Shown: positions 36,985 to 45,690 of the stretch, piece by piece
Numbering within the stretch: the first letter of the stretch is position 1
Layout: each line of letters starts with the position of its first letter
NCBI GenBank assembly: GCA_034111645.1
Contig: JAWUWW010000008.1
Coordinates: 1 to 64,000 of the forward strand
Reading direction: 5' to 3'
Source of the DNA: CANLBN01 sp034111645
GTDB taxonomy: Bacteria > Pseudomonadota > Gammaproteobacteria > Pseudomonadales > Cellvibrionaceae
Length of the DNA: 64,000 bases
Position numbers and translations under genes: made by a program
Notes under the pieces: generated by a model
Database searches by the model: none
Told to the model about the DNA's origin: nothing
The model's input: only the letters and a program-made list of their open reading frames with translations

Positions 36985-37044
36985 GTGTGTTTTATTTATT
37001 ACATATTACAACCGTTTAAAGCAGGATTTTTGAGATCGAAAGAT

Positions 37045-37230
37045 ATGTGGGAAGCGTTACTAATTGGCTTTGCATTAATGTTAGTGCTTGAGGGTATTAT
37101 TCCATTTTTGTATCCTGCCAAATGGCGCAATTTAGTCGCCACATTAAGCCGAATAAGTGACAAACAACTGCGTATAATGGGTTTGATTAGTATGTTGGCG
37201 GGTATTGCCTTGTTGTATTTATTTCGCTAA
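37045..37230 (+). CDS. yjeT: DUF2065 (YjeT) small membrane protein
   Basis: 61 residues from the ATG at 37045, the usual size. Two membrane segments (about 3-20 and 41-59) flank the family motif GIIPFLYPAKWR, followed by LSRISDKQLRIMGLISMLAGIALLYL. Function unknown; the gene is commonly found between hflC and hisZ/purA, as here. A longer frame starting at 36937 would run through the hflC terminator and is rejected. Confidence 0.9.
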   Translation: MWEALLIGFALMLVLEGIIPFLYPAKWRNLVATLSRISDKQLRIMGLISMLAGIALLYLFR

Positions 37231-37315
37231 TTAACTTAGCTAAATGCTAAAATTTCATAAATGTTATTAATAAAGTTATTGAATGAAGTGTTGACAAACA
37301 CTGAAGAGAAAATGC

Positions 37316-38488
37316 ATGAATGTTAATCGCTGGCTGTTACCCGACGGTGTAGAAGAAGTGTTACCCGCAGAGGCGCAAAGTGTTGAGCAGCTTCGTCGTC
37401 GCCTTCTCGATCTTTATGCGAGTTGGGGTTACGAATTAATTATGCCTCCTCTGATAGAATTTACAGATTCATTACTGAGCGGCGTTGGGGGCGATCTTGA
37501 TTTACTGACAGTGAAGGTTGTCGACCAGCTTTCGGGTAAATTAATGGGTCTGCGTGCAGATATGACGCCACAAGCGGCGAGAATTGATGCGCATAGTTAC
37601 GTTAAGTCCGGTCCTAGTCGACTTTGCTATGCCGACCATGTTTTGCATGCCAAACCTAAATCGCCTCTTGCCGTTAGAACACCATTGCAAGCTGGTGTCG
37701 AGTTATTTGGCGAGGCCAGTCTTGACGCTGATATAGAGGTAATAACTTTACTGCTTGAATCGCTCTCACAAATTAATGTGCCTAAGGTTACCTTAGCCCT
37801 TGGTCATGTGGGCATTTGTCGAGCTCTACTAGAGTCTCTTGCGCTTAGCCCAGCTCAAGAGTCAGTATTTTTTGATTTACTGCAAGCAAAAGATGCAGCA
37901 GAAATAAATCGTTGGGCAAGCGAAAATTTTGAATCATCACAAACTATTAATTGGCTGACAACACTGCCAACATTATGCGGTGACACCGGCACTTTACTAT
38001 ATGCCAGCGAGCAATTACAGGATGCTCCAGCAGAGGTAGAAGCAGCAATTGATGAATTACGAGCTGTATCTGAGGTGATCGCCGAGCGCTACCCTGATAT
38101 CAACGTGTATTTCGATTTAAGTGAGTTGCGAGGCTACCATTATCACACCGGTCTAGTCTTTGCTGCATTTGCCGAGGGTTTTGGTGATGCAATTGCCAAT
38201 GGTGGACGTTATGATCATATTGGTGAAGCTTTTGGCCGTGCAAGACCTGCAACTGGTTTTGGGTTAAATGTCACCTCGGTGCTTTCACTGTTGTCACTAA
38301 CACAGCCCTCAAATGGAATTTATGCGCCATCATCGACCGATATACGGCAATGGCAAGCAATTCAACTATTAAGAGAAAAAGGTGAACGAGTTGTCAGTGG
38401 TTTATCACAAGCACCAGATTTTAAAGAGTTGCGTTGTGATCGAGAGCTAGTACTGATTGATAATGAATATATCGTGCAAACGCTTTAA
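37316..38488 (+). CDS. hisZ: ATP phosphoribosyltransferase regulatory subunit HisZ
   Basis: 390 residues. HisZ is a catalytically inactive histidyl-tRNA-synthetase paralogue that pairs with short HisG in the first step of histidine synthesis. Evidence: WLLPDGVEEVLPAEAQSVEQLRR, SWGYELIMPPLIEFTDSLLSG, MGLRADMTPQAARIDAH, then the histidyl-like motif YFDLSELRGYHYHTGLVFAAF and GGRYDHIGEAFGRARPATGFG. A short HisG elsewhere in the genome is implied. It precedes purA in the common pseudomonad-like order. Confidence 0.95.
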   Translation: MNVNRWLLPDGVEEVLPAEAQSVEQLRRRLLDLYASWGYELIMPPLIEFTDSLLSGVGGDLDLLTVKVVDQLSGKLMGLRADMTPQAARIDAHSYVKSGPSRLCYADHVLHAKPKSPLAVRTPLQAGVELFGEASLDADIEVITLLLESLSQINVPKVTLALGHVGICRALLESLALSPAQESVFFDLLQAKDAAEINRWASENFESSQTINWLTTLPTLCGDTGTLLYASEQLQDAPAEVEAAIDELRAVSEVIAERYPDINVYFDLSELRGYHYHTGLVFAAFAEGFGDAIANGGRYDHIGEAFGRARPATGFGLNVTSVLSLLSLTQPSNGIYAPSSTDIRQWQAIQLLREKGERVVSGLSQAPDFKELRCDRELVLIDNEYIVQTL

Positions 38489-38580
38489 TCTACGCTCACG
38501 CTATTTAAGATATTTATTTTTAATGATTACTTTAAAATTTAATTTAAGTAATTGACGTTAATTTTGATTGAGAAAATATC

Positions 38581-39876
38581 ATGGGTAAAAATGTAGTCGT
38601 CTTAGGAACACAATGGGGTGATGAAGGTAAAGGAAAAATTGTAGACTTGCTTACTGATCAGGTGTCATTAGTTGCGCGTTTTCAAGGTGGTCATAATGCC
38701 GGTCACACATTAGTAATCGATGGCAAAAAAACAGTTTTACATTTAATCCCCTCTGGTATTTTACGCGACGGCGTAAAATGTATGATTGGCAACGGTGTTG
38801 TATTGTCACCAGAAGCACTGTTAAAGGAAATGGCAGATCTTGAGGCAACAGGTGTGCCTGTGCGAGCGAGATTGCGTTTATCGCCGGCTTGTCCATTGAT
38901 TCTTCCTTATCATGTGGCACTAGATCAGGCGCGTGAAATTAAACGCGGGGTTGCAAAAATTGGTACAACCGGCCGCGGCATTGGACCGGCTTATGAAGAT
39001 AAAGTCGCTCGCAGAGGATTGCGAATGGGTGATTTATTTAATGAGACCTCATTTGCTGAGAAATTAAAAGAAGTAATGGAATATCATAACTTTGCGTTAA
39101 CCCAGTACTATGGTGTTGAAGCGCTGGATTATGAAAAAGTTCTCGCCGATGTACTTGCTCAAGGAGAAGAGTTAAAACCACTAGTTGAGGATATTACTAA
39201 CACCTTACATACCGCACGCGAAGCCGGCGAGAGCATTTTATTTGAAGGTGCTCAAGGATCATTGCTCGACATAGATCATGGCACGTATCCTTTTGTAACC
39301 TCCTCAAATACCACCGCTGGTGGGGTCGCTACCGGTTCTGGTATGGGACCGATGTACTTAGACTATGTATTAGGCATCACCAAAGCTTATACAACGCGTG
39401 TTGGCTCTGGCCCTTTTCCTACTGAATTAAATTGTGAAATAGGCGAGCATTTAGGGGTTAAAGGCCATGAGTTTGGAGCTACAACGGGTCGTAAGCGCCG
39501 CACCGGTTGGTTTGATGCTGTTGCGGTTAAGCATGCGATCCGGATTAATTCTATTTCAGGTTTATGTTTAACAAAACTTGATGTGTTAGATGGTCTTGAA
39601 GAAGTCAAAATGTGTGTTGGCTATAAAGATCAAGCAGGTAATGATTTAAGTATTCCCTTTGATAGTGATGGCTGGGATAAAGTTGTCCCTGTTTACGAAT
39701 CTATGCCCGGCTGGAGCGAAAATACTTTTGGTGCACAAGATTTGTCGGCGTTACCAGCAGCAGCAGTCAATTATATTAAACGCATTGAAAAACTAGTTGG
39801 CGCACCTGTAGATATAATATCTACAGGTCCAGATCGCGTCGAGACGATTGTATTACGTCATCCATTTTCCGTATAA
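38581..39876 (+). CDS. purA: Adenylosuccinate synthetase PurA
   Basis: 431 residues. It joins IMP and aspartate using GTP in AMP synthesis. The P-loop QWGDEGKGKIVDLL with catalytic Asp14 and His42 (GGHNAGHT) is intact, as are GTTGRGIGPAYEDKVARRG, FEGAQGSLLDIDHGTYPFVTSSNT, GATTGRKRRTGWFD and the C-terminal STGPDRVETIVLRHPF. An inverted repeat lies just after the stop. Confidence 0.98.
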   Translation: MGKNVVVLGTQWGDEGKGKIVDLLTDQVSLVARFQGGHNAGHTLVIDGKKTVLHLIPSGILRDGVKCMIGNGVVLSPEALLKEMADLEATGVPVRARLRLSPACPLILPYHVALDQAREIKRGVAKIGTTGRGIGPAYEDKVARRGLRMGDLFNETSFAEKLKEVMEYHNFALTQYYGVEALDYEKVLADVLAQGEELKPLVEDITNTLHTAREAGESILFEGAQGSLLDIDHGTYPFVTSSNTTAGGVATGSGMGPMYLDYVLGITKAYTTRVGSGPFPTELNCEIGEHLGVKGHEFGATTGRKRRTGWFDAVAVKHAIRINSISGLCLTKLDVLDGLEEVKMCVGYKDQAGNDLSIPFDSDGWDKVVPVYESMPGWSENTFGAQDLSALPAAAVNYIKRIEKLVGAPVDIISTGPDRVETIVLRHPFSV

Positions 39877-39883
39877 ATTGTTC

Positions 39884-39913
39884 TCAAGTGCTTGGTATTG
39901 ATGAAGCACTTGA
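39884..39913 (+). terminator. Hairpin after purA (possible terminator)
   Basis: TCAAGTGCTT pairs with AAGCACTTGA across a 10-nt loop, 8 bp after the purA stop. No T run follows, so it may stabilise the 3' end rather than terminate. Confidence 0.45.
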
Positions 39914-40051
39914 TTCAACAACCTGCCGCGATAATTACGCTATGGAAAATACTATAAGTCGATGCATTTATGCCTGTAATATTTTGAAACTTATAAAAAG
40001 TTTTAAAGTTTATATTCAACGTTGAAAAGACAACAGAGAAAATAAAATTTT

Positions 40052-41809
40052 ATGAGCACACATAAGCGGGCAGGACAATTAGCAAACGAAAGCGACTTAA
40101 TAAATGTTCCGCGAGTAGTTAGCGATTACTATACTCAACAACCTTCTAGCGATTCACTCGTTAGTTTTGGTACATCAGGGCATCGCGGTTCATCAAGTAA
40201 TGCATCTTTTACCGAAATACATATCCAAGCGATTTGCCAGGCACTAGTTGAATATCGGCAACAAAAAAATATTACCGGACCACTTTTTTTAGGCTTAGAT
40301 ACTCATGCACTTTCTGAATGTGCATTTACAACTGCGCTACAGGTACTTGTTGCAAATGGTATTTATGTCATCGTTCAACTAGGTCGTAATGTTCAATCTT
40401 CAACAACGTCTCCAACAATTTATACGCCAACCCCTGTAATTTCCCACGCGATTCTTTGTTTCAACAAGGATACAACTCAAGATAGTGAAGTTAATAACGG
40501 TAATGTTGATAAACACAACAGCAGCAAGCTTAAAAATAGTTTACCTGAAAGTATTAGTGCGGGCATAGCTGATGGAATTGTCATTACCCCGTCGCATAAT
40601 CCTCCTCAAGATGGTGGTTTTAAATACAACACTCCCAACGGTGGTCCGGCAGATAGCGACGTTACTGCGCAAATACAAGCTCGTGCTAATGAAATAATTA
40701 TTGCTGGTAATGAATGCGTAAAAGAAGTGTCATTTTCTGATGCATGGCATTCTGAGTTTGTCGTCGATTATGATTTTATACAGCCCTATGTAGATGACTT
40801 AAAAACCGTTGTTGATATGGATGCTATCGCCAAGGCTAATATTAGTATTGGTGTTGATCCCTTAGGTGGCTCTGGAATTGCATATTGGGATTGTATAGCC
40901 GAAACCTATGGTATAAAAATAGACATCGTTAATCGTAAAGTTGATCCAAGCTTTGCTTTTATGCCTTTAGATAAAGATGGAAAAATTCGCATGGATTGTT
41001 CTAGTCCTTATGCGATGGCTAATCTAATTCATTTAAAAGAAAACTATGATATTGCAATAGCTAATGACCCTGATTTTGATCGTCATGGTATTGTGACAAA
41101 GTCTCAGGGCTTAATGAACCCAAATCATTACTTGGCAGTAGCTATCGATTATCTTTATCAAAATCGTCCACAGTGGCCGCAAAGTTTGGCGATCGGTAAA
41201 ACGTTGGTATCGTCGAGTATGATTGATCGAGTCGCTAACAAACTCAATAAAAAACTAGTAGAGGTCCCCGTGGGTTTCAAATGGTTTGTGGACGACCTCT
41301 TTAACAGTAAAGTGGGCTTTGCCGGAGAGGAAAGCGCTGGCGCCTCATTTTTACGTCGGGACGGCAGTGTATGGACAACGGATAAAGATGGCATTATTTT
41401 GGGTTTGCTCGCTGCAGAAATAACGGCGGTAAGCGGCAAAGATCCAGGCATTTACTACAAAAATTTAATGGCAGAGTTTGGCTCACCTTTTTATAAACGC
41501 ATAGATGCAACAGCAACTCAGGAGCAAAAAAATTGTTTAAAAAGCCTGGCAGAAAGTGATGTCGGTGCTAGAGCATTAGCCGGTGAGTCGATACTTAAAA
41601 AGTTAACTCATGCAGCTGGCAATAATGCAGCCATTGGCGGTTTAAAAGTTGTTACAGAAAATTCTTGGTTTGCAGCACGTCCTTCGGGCACAGAAGACGT
41701 TTATAAAATTTATGCAGAAAGTTTCAAAAGTGAAGAGCATTTACAAGCTGTAATTGATGAAGCAAAAATGATTGTTGACGATGTATTTAAGCGCGCAGGA
41801 ATCCAATGA
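40052..41809 (+). CDS. pgm: Phosphoglucomutase, alpha-D-glucose type
   Basis: 585 residues against about 546 for E. coli Pgm. It interconverts glucose 1- and 6-phosphate. Motifs: SFGTSGHRGSS, catalytic phosphoserine at about 181 in TPSHNPPQDGGFKYN, metal loop DPDFDRHG, GEESAGASFLRRDG and the phosphate-binding RPSGTEDVYKIYAES. Most of the extra length is an insert at about 140-170 (Asn/Asp/Lys/Ser rich, DSEVNNGNVDKHNSSKLKNS) just ahead of the active-site loop. Its stop overlaps the start of cvfB. Confidence 0.96.
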   Translation: MSTHKRAGQLANESDLINVPRVVSDYYTQQPSSDSLVSFGTSGHRGSSSNASFTEIHIQAICQALVEYRQQKNITGPLFLGLDTHALSECAFTTALQVLVANGIYVIVQLGRNVQSSTTSPTIYTPTPVISHAILCFNKDTTQDSEVNNGNVDKHNSSKLKNSLPESISAGIADGIVITPSHNPPQDGGFKYNTPNGGPADSDVTAQIQARANEIIIAGNECVKEVSFSDAWHSEFVVDYDFIQPYVDDLKTVVDMDAIAKANISIGVDPLGGSGIAYWDCIAETYGIKIDIVNRKVDPSFAFMPLDKDGKIRMDCSSPYAMANLIHLKENYDIAIANDPDFDRHGIVTKSQGLMNPNHYLAVAIDYLYQNRPQWPQSLAIGKTLVSSSMIDRVANKLNKKLVEVPVGFKWFVDDLFNSKVGFAGEESAGASFLRRDGSVWTTDKDGIILGLLAAEITAVSGKDPGIYYKNLMAEFGSPFYKRIDATATQEQKNCLKSLAESDVGARALAGESILKKLTHAAGNNAAIGGLKVVTENSWFAARPSGTEDVYKIYAESFKSEEHLQAVIDEAKMIVDDVFKRAGIQ

Positions 41810-42633
41810 TGATAAAATTAGAGCAAAACAATAAGCTAAAAGTTATTGAAGTAAGCGATAAAGGAACATTTGTTGAAGCTCATGAATATGGTCACATATT
41901 TTTACGTAATGCATCGGAAACATTAAAAATAGGAGACGTAATAGAAGTTTTTTTACATCGCGATGCCACCAATAAAATTCTTGCAACGCTTGCGAGTAAC
42001 CAAGTTAATATAAATGAATGCGCGTTATTAAAAGTTGTATCAGTTGGTAAGTATGGCGCATTTTTAGATTGGGGCATGCCAAAAGATTTACTGCTTCCTC
42101 ACTCAGAGCAAGCCTATCCAGTACGTGAAGGCGGCTCATATGTTGTATATGTAGTGCAAGATAATAGCGATCGTTTAATTGCTAGTACTATGCTGCACAA
42201 ATATTTAGAAGAAGATGGGCTAGACTTGCGAAAAGGCGATGCAGTTGATTTAATGATTGCAGCTGAATCTGATCTCGGCTTCAAAGCAGCCATTAATAAT
42301 CAACAACTTGGACTAATCTATCATAGTGATTTATCGCAGCCTTTAAAATTTGGTAGTCGCATGAAAGGTTGGATAAAAAATATTCGAGAAGATGGTAAGA
42401 TAGACTTAAGCATCAATATGCTAGATGATAAGGCACGCGATCAGTTAGAGATGCGTATTTTAAAAATGCTACAACAACAAAGCGGCAAAATAGAGTTCTC
42501 TGATAAAAGTTCTCCTGAGGCAATTTTTGCAGTGTTTAAAGTCAGTAAAAAGAATTTTAAACGTGCGCTTGGCAGCTTATATAAACAAAAACTTATTATT
42601 ATCAGCCCCAGCCACGTTGAGCTTATTAATTGA
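41806..42633 (+). CDS. cvfB: CvfB/YitL-type S1 RNA-binding protein
   Basis: 275 residues (Met2 at 41809 is equally possible). Tandem S1-type OB folds: residues 1-60 (GHIFLRNASETLKIGDVIEVFLH), 65-125 (VSVGKYGAFLDWGMPKDLLLPHSEQ) and 145-215 (GLIYHSDLSQPLKFGSRMKGWIKNIREDGKIDLSI), then a C-terminal winged helix (SPEAIFAVFKVSKKNFKRALGSLYKQKLI). The Staphylococcus homologue binds RNA and affects virulence; the role here is unknown. A 4-nt overlap with pgm suggests coupling. Confidence 0.93.
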   Translation: MMIKLEQNNKLKVIEVSDKGTFVEAHEYGHIFLRNASETLKIGDVIEVFLHRDATNKILATLASNQVNINECALLKVVSVGKYGAFLDWGMPKDLLLPHSEQAYPVREGGSYVVYVVQDNSDRLIASTMLHKYLEEDGLDLRKGDAVDLMIAAESDLGFKAAINNQQLGLIYHSDLSQPLKFGSRMKGWIKNIREDGKIDLSINMLDDKARDQLEMRILKMLQQQSGKIEFSDKSSPEAIFAVFKVSKKNFKRALGSLYKQKLIIISPSHVELIN

Positions 42634-42781
42634 TTTTTCTTTTAAAAGCAAAATTCTATGGTTTAAATTTTAAAAGAGAAATTAACTTATCAATATTAAT
42701 TCTTTTATTTTTGCCTTCGGAGAAGACATACAAATTAATAAACCAACCAATCATTCTTATTAACTTAAAGGAACTAAATTT

Positions 42782-43522
42782 TTGAGAAATCTAAGAGCTA
42801 TAATTCTTTTATCTCCTATCTTCTTTTTATTTAATACTTTTGCAAGTGCGCAAACTATCGAGTTAAAAACTGAACATTATCCACCTTATAATATCGATTT
42901 AAGCCCAGCAGAAATAAGTACAAAAAAGAAAATTTCTGGAAGCTCAACAGAAATAGTCAGAGAGCTTATGAAGCGTTCTGGTTATAAATATAATATGGAG
43001 TTATTGCCATGGAAGCGTGCTTATCGCGAGGCTGAAGAGGAGTTAATGACGGGAGTATTTTCTACGACTAGAACTGAAGCCCGTGAAGATTTGTTTAAAT
43101 GGGTGGGTCCAATTGCTGAGAATAACTATGTTCTTTTTACGTCAGAAAAAAGTAGTATAGCAATCAATTCTTTTGAGGATATTAAGCAATATACTGTGGG
43201 AGTTTATGGAGGTTCTGCGGCTGCAGGTATTTTAGAAAAAGAAAATATACCCGTTGAGATTGTATCGAGAGATCATCTTAATGCTTTAAAGCTAGAGCGA
43301 CAACGTATTGATCTGTGGTTCACTGGACGCCTGCAAGGCCTTTATCTTGCAAAAAATAATGGAGTGACAGGGCTAAAAGAAATTTATAAAACACCATCTC
43401 GATATATGTATATAGCCTTTAACTTAAAGACTAGCGACGCTGTTATAAATAAGCTTAATAAAACATTAAAAGAAATGGAAGATGATGGATTTGTTGAGTC
43501 TGTCTATTTTAAATATCGATAA
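42782..43522 (+). CDS. Periplasmic solute-binding protein of family 3
   Basis: 246 residues, TTG start after AAAGGAAC. A signal peptide (residues 1-23, cleavage near ASAQ) precedes a family 3 fold: ELKTEHYPPYNIDL, SGSSTEIVRELMKRSGYKYNMELLPWKRAYREAEE, FKWVGPIAENNYVLF, SFEDIKQYTVGVYGGSAAAGIL and the tail NKLNKTLKEMEDDGFV. No permease or ATPase gene is adjacent, so it may serve a distant transporter or a sensor; such orphan family 3 proteins are common in marine gammaproteobacteria. The ligand cannot be read from the sequence. Confidence 0.85.
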   Translation: MRNLRAIILLSPIFFLFNTFASAQTIELKTEHYPPYNIDLSPAEISTKKKISGSSTEIVRELMKRSGYKYNMELLPWKRAYREAEEELMTGVFSTTRTEAREDLFKWVGPIAENNYVLFTSEKSSIAINSFEDIKQYTVGVYGGSAAAGILEKENIPVEIVSRDHLNALKLERQRIDLWFTGRLQGLYLAKNNGVTGLKEIYKTPSRYMYIAFNLKTSDAVINKLNKTLKEMEDDGFVESVYFKYR

Positions 43523-44003
43523 TTATAAGCAATAAGCAATAAGCTAACAGCAAATAAGATTATACTTTTTATTTGGGGTTAGCTTGTAAAATTAAACAAA
43601 CTGTTTAAAAACGTAAAATCACAGCTTACTATTTCTCATCATAATCCGCATTAAAATCTATGAAGAATACTATTATGTATACACCTATGATTTGTGTGTA
43701 TAGATTAGTTTTACTGTTCACAGAATCTTATGTATAAATAACCTACTATTTTAATACCATAGGCTAATTTTTTAGTTTGGGTATACGTTAAATGACTTAT
43801 GTGCATGATATATGACATTTAAATCAATACTTAAAAGCCCGCCTTTGTTAAGATTAAATAATAATTTTTTGCGTAAAATATAAATCAAATACTTTAAATA
43901 CCAAATAACTTTAGATTTTTTTTAAAAAATGTTGTTGTATTGCTAGAACAATTTATTATGTTGCAAACGTTATTATTTATATAAATTCAGAATAGACGCC
44001 TAT
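43523..44003. other. Intergenic region upstream of the urease cluster
   Basis: 481 bp, very AT-rich, no gene seen. TATACAC (43678-43684) and GTGTATA (43696-43702) form a 7-bp inverted repeat with an 11-nt gap that could be a regulator site. I found no convincing sigma-54 promoter or NtrC site for ureD. Confidence 0.45.
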
Positions 44004-44945
44004 ATGTCATATGCTTTGCCCTTAGACAATCTTCCAAAAGTAACCGATGATCCTAATTGGCATTGGCAAGCAGATTTAGCCTTAGTCTTCAGCCAAATAA
44101 AAAATCGTGGCACCCGCCTCACGCGTAATCGACATCGAGGTCCTCTTTACGTGCAAAAGCCGTTTTATCCCGAGGGTCCAGATGTTGCTCATGTATATTT
44201 GTTGCACCCGCCGGGTGGACTTGTTTCTGGTGATACGCTTAAACTTGATCTTGAATTGGGAGATGGCGCACAAGGTCTTATAACAACGCCTGGCGCTATG
44301 CGTATGTATAAGGCACGACAGAATTCTCCTTTTCAGCGTCAACATGCTCGCATACTCATACAGGAAAATGCCACCTTAGAATGGTTTCCAATGGAAGCAA
44401 TTGTTTATAATCAAGCTCACGCTGAATTAGAAACAACAATCAAATTAAACAATAACAGCTCTATTTTTGCATGGGAGATTACTTGTTTTGGTTTAACGGC
44501 AAGTGCCGAAAAATTTAAGAAAGGTTATTTTAAACAAAGATATCGCATTGAAAAAAATAATAAACCTATATTTATTGATAATCTTGTTGTTGATAACTTG
44601 GATATGCATAAGCTTAGTATCGACAAAAAAAATAATCGACAATTTTTTTCAAGTTATGCAGGTATGCAAAATAAAACCGTGAGTGGTTTTTTTATCGCAG
44701 GTACTTTTGAAAATAAAGATTATAGTAAGCAACGAGAAATATTAACTGAACAATTACGTAATCTACTTGTTAAAAAAAACTTCGATAAAACAATCACTAT
44801 AACTTGGGTTAATGATCTTTGTGTCGCTCGATATTTAGGTGATAGCGCCTTTCAGGCAAGAAAAGGTTTTATATTATTATGGCAAACCCTGCGACCTGCT
44901 TTAATACAATTAAAAGCCTGTGAGCCACGAATATGGTTGACCTGA
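44004..44945 (+). CDS. ureD: Urease accessory protein UreD
   Basis: 313 residues. UreD (UreH) is the scaffold that docks UreF and UreG to the apo-urease for nickel insertion. Motifs: WQADLALVFSQIKNRGTRLTRNRHRGPLYVQKPFYPEG, YLLHPPGGLVSGDTLKLDLELGDGAQGLITTPGAMRMYKA, and LEWFPMEAIVYNQAHAEL. The C-terminal half diverges from the family as usual. It opens the ureDABCEFG cluster, 37 bp before ureA. Confidence 0.96.
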   Translation: MSYALPLDNLPKVTDDPNWHWQADLALVFSQIKNRGTRLTRNRHRGPLYVQKPFYPEGPDVAHVYLLHPPGGLVSGDTLKLDLELGDGAQGLITTPGAMRMYKARQNSPFQRQHARILIQENATLEWFPMEAIVYNQAHAELETTIKLNNNSSIFAWEITCFGLTASAEKFKKGYFKQRYRIEKNNKPIFIDNLVVDNLDMHKLSIDKKNNRQFFSSYAGMQNKTVSGFFIAGTFENKDYSKQREILTEQLRNLLVKKNFDKTITITWVNDLCVARYLGDSAFQARKGFILLWQTLRPALIQLKACEPRIWLT

Positions 44946-44982
44946 ATTTTCCAACTGAATGCATTAAATAAAAGGTAAGAAT

Positions 44983-45285
44983 ATGGACTTGCTCCCGAGA
45001 GAGAAAGATAAATTGCTAATAGTGACTGCAGCACTTTTAGCTGAGCGCCGACTTAAACGTGGTTTAAAACTTAATTATCCTGAAACAGTTGCCTACCTGA
45101 GCTTAGAAATTATGGAAGGCGCACGCGATGGTAGAACCGTTGCGGACCTAATGAGTTATGGCAAAGAAATTCTCACTGTTGATGATGTTATGGATGGTGT
45201 TGCAGAATTAGTTGCCGAAGTCCAAGTTGAGGCTACATTCCCGGACGGGACAAAACTTGTCACCGTGCACAATCCAATTAATTGA
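44983..45285 (+). CDS. ureA: Urease gamma subunit UreA
   Basis: 100 residues, exactly the family size. MDLLPREKDKLLIVTAALLAERRLKRGLKLNYPETVAYLS, EGARDGRTVADLM and TFPDGTKLVTVHNPI are characteristic. It forms the structural trimer with UreB and UreC that hydrolyses urea to ammonia and carbamate in the cytosol. ureB follows by 12 bp with GGAG between. Confidence 0.98.
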   Translation: MDLLPREKDKLLIVTAALLAERRLKRGLKLNYPETVAYLSLEIMEGARDGRTVADLMSYGKEILTVDDVMDGVAELVAEVQVEATFPDGTKLVTVHNPIN

Positions 45286-45297
45286 TGGAGATGTAAT

Positions 45298-45690
45298 ATG
45301 AGTCAATTATCTTCTGAAAAGTACTATGTTCCTGGTGAGCTTATTGTTGACGAAGGCACTATAGAGATTAACGCTGGCCGAGAAACAGTAACGGTGCGTG
45401 TTGAGAATAGCGGTGATCGTCCTATTCAAGTGGGCTCTCATTATCACTTTTAGGAAACCAATTCTTTTTTAAGTTTTGATCGTGAAAAAACCAAAGGCTT
45501 CCGTCTAAATATCGCCTCGGGTACAGCCGTGCGTTTTGAGCCAGGGCAAGATCGCGATGTCGAGCTAGTTGCGTTTGGCGGTGATCGCATTGTTTACGGA
45601 TTTAGAGGTGAAGTAATGGGCGCTTTAGATGCTTTATCGTCAAACTCTTCATCTATAAGCTCCTCATTTATAAATAAGGGAGACCAATAA
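45298..45690 (+). pseudogene. ureB: Urease beta subunit UreB interrupted by an in-frame TAG
   Basis: A 130-codon frame from the ATG at 45298 to the TAA at 45688-45690, broken only by TAG at codon 52 (45451-45453). Before it: YYVPGELIVDEGTIEINAGRETVTVRVENSGDRPIQVGSHYHF as in UreB. After it the same frame continues intact: ETNSFLSFDREKTKGFRLNIASGTAVRFEPGQDRDVELVAFGGDRIVYGFRGEVMG. The stop falls within the highly conserved GSHYHF-x-E motif, at a residue where one base change (for example from TAT, TTG or GAG) suffices. The C-terminus carries an extra Ser-rich tail (SSNSSSISSS). Its final TAA overlaps the ureC ATG, so premature stopping should also weaken coupling to ureC. Neighbours show no decay. 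Confidence 0.85.

Noticed and set aside
36937..37044. Longer N-terminus for the DUF2065 gene
   Set aside because: The extension runs through the hflC terminator hairpin, and the family protein is about 61 residues.
43523..44003. Sigma-54/NtrC control region for urease
   Set aside because: No TGGCAC-N5-TTGC promoter or NtrC palindrome could be found.
45451..45453. TAG in ureB as evidence for a recoded genetic code
   Set aside because: Several intact genes in the window end with TAG as their normal stop (TRIC gene, argH, pip, dtd), so TAG is a true stop in this organism.
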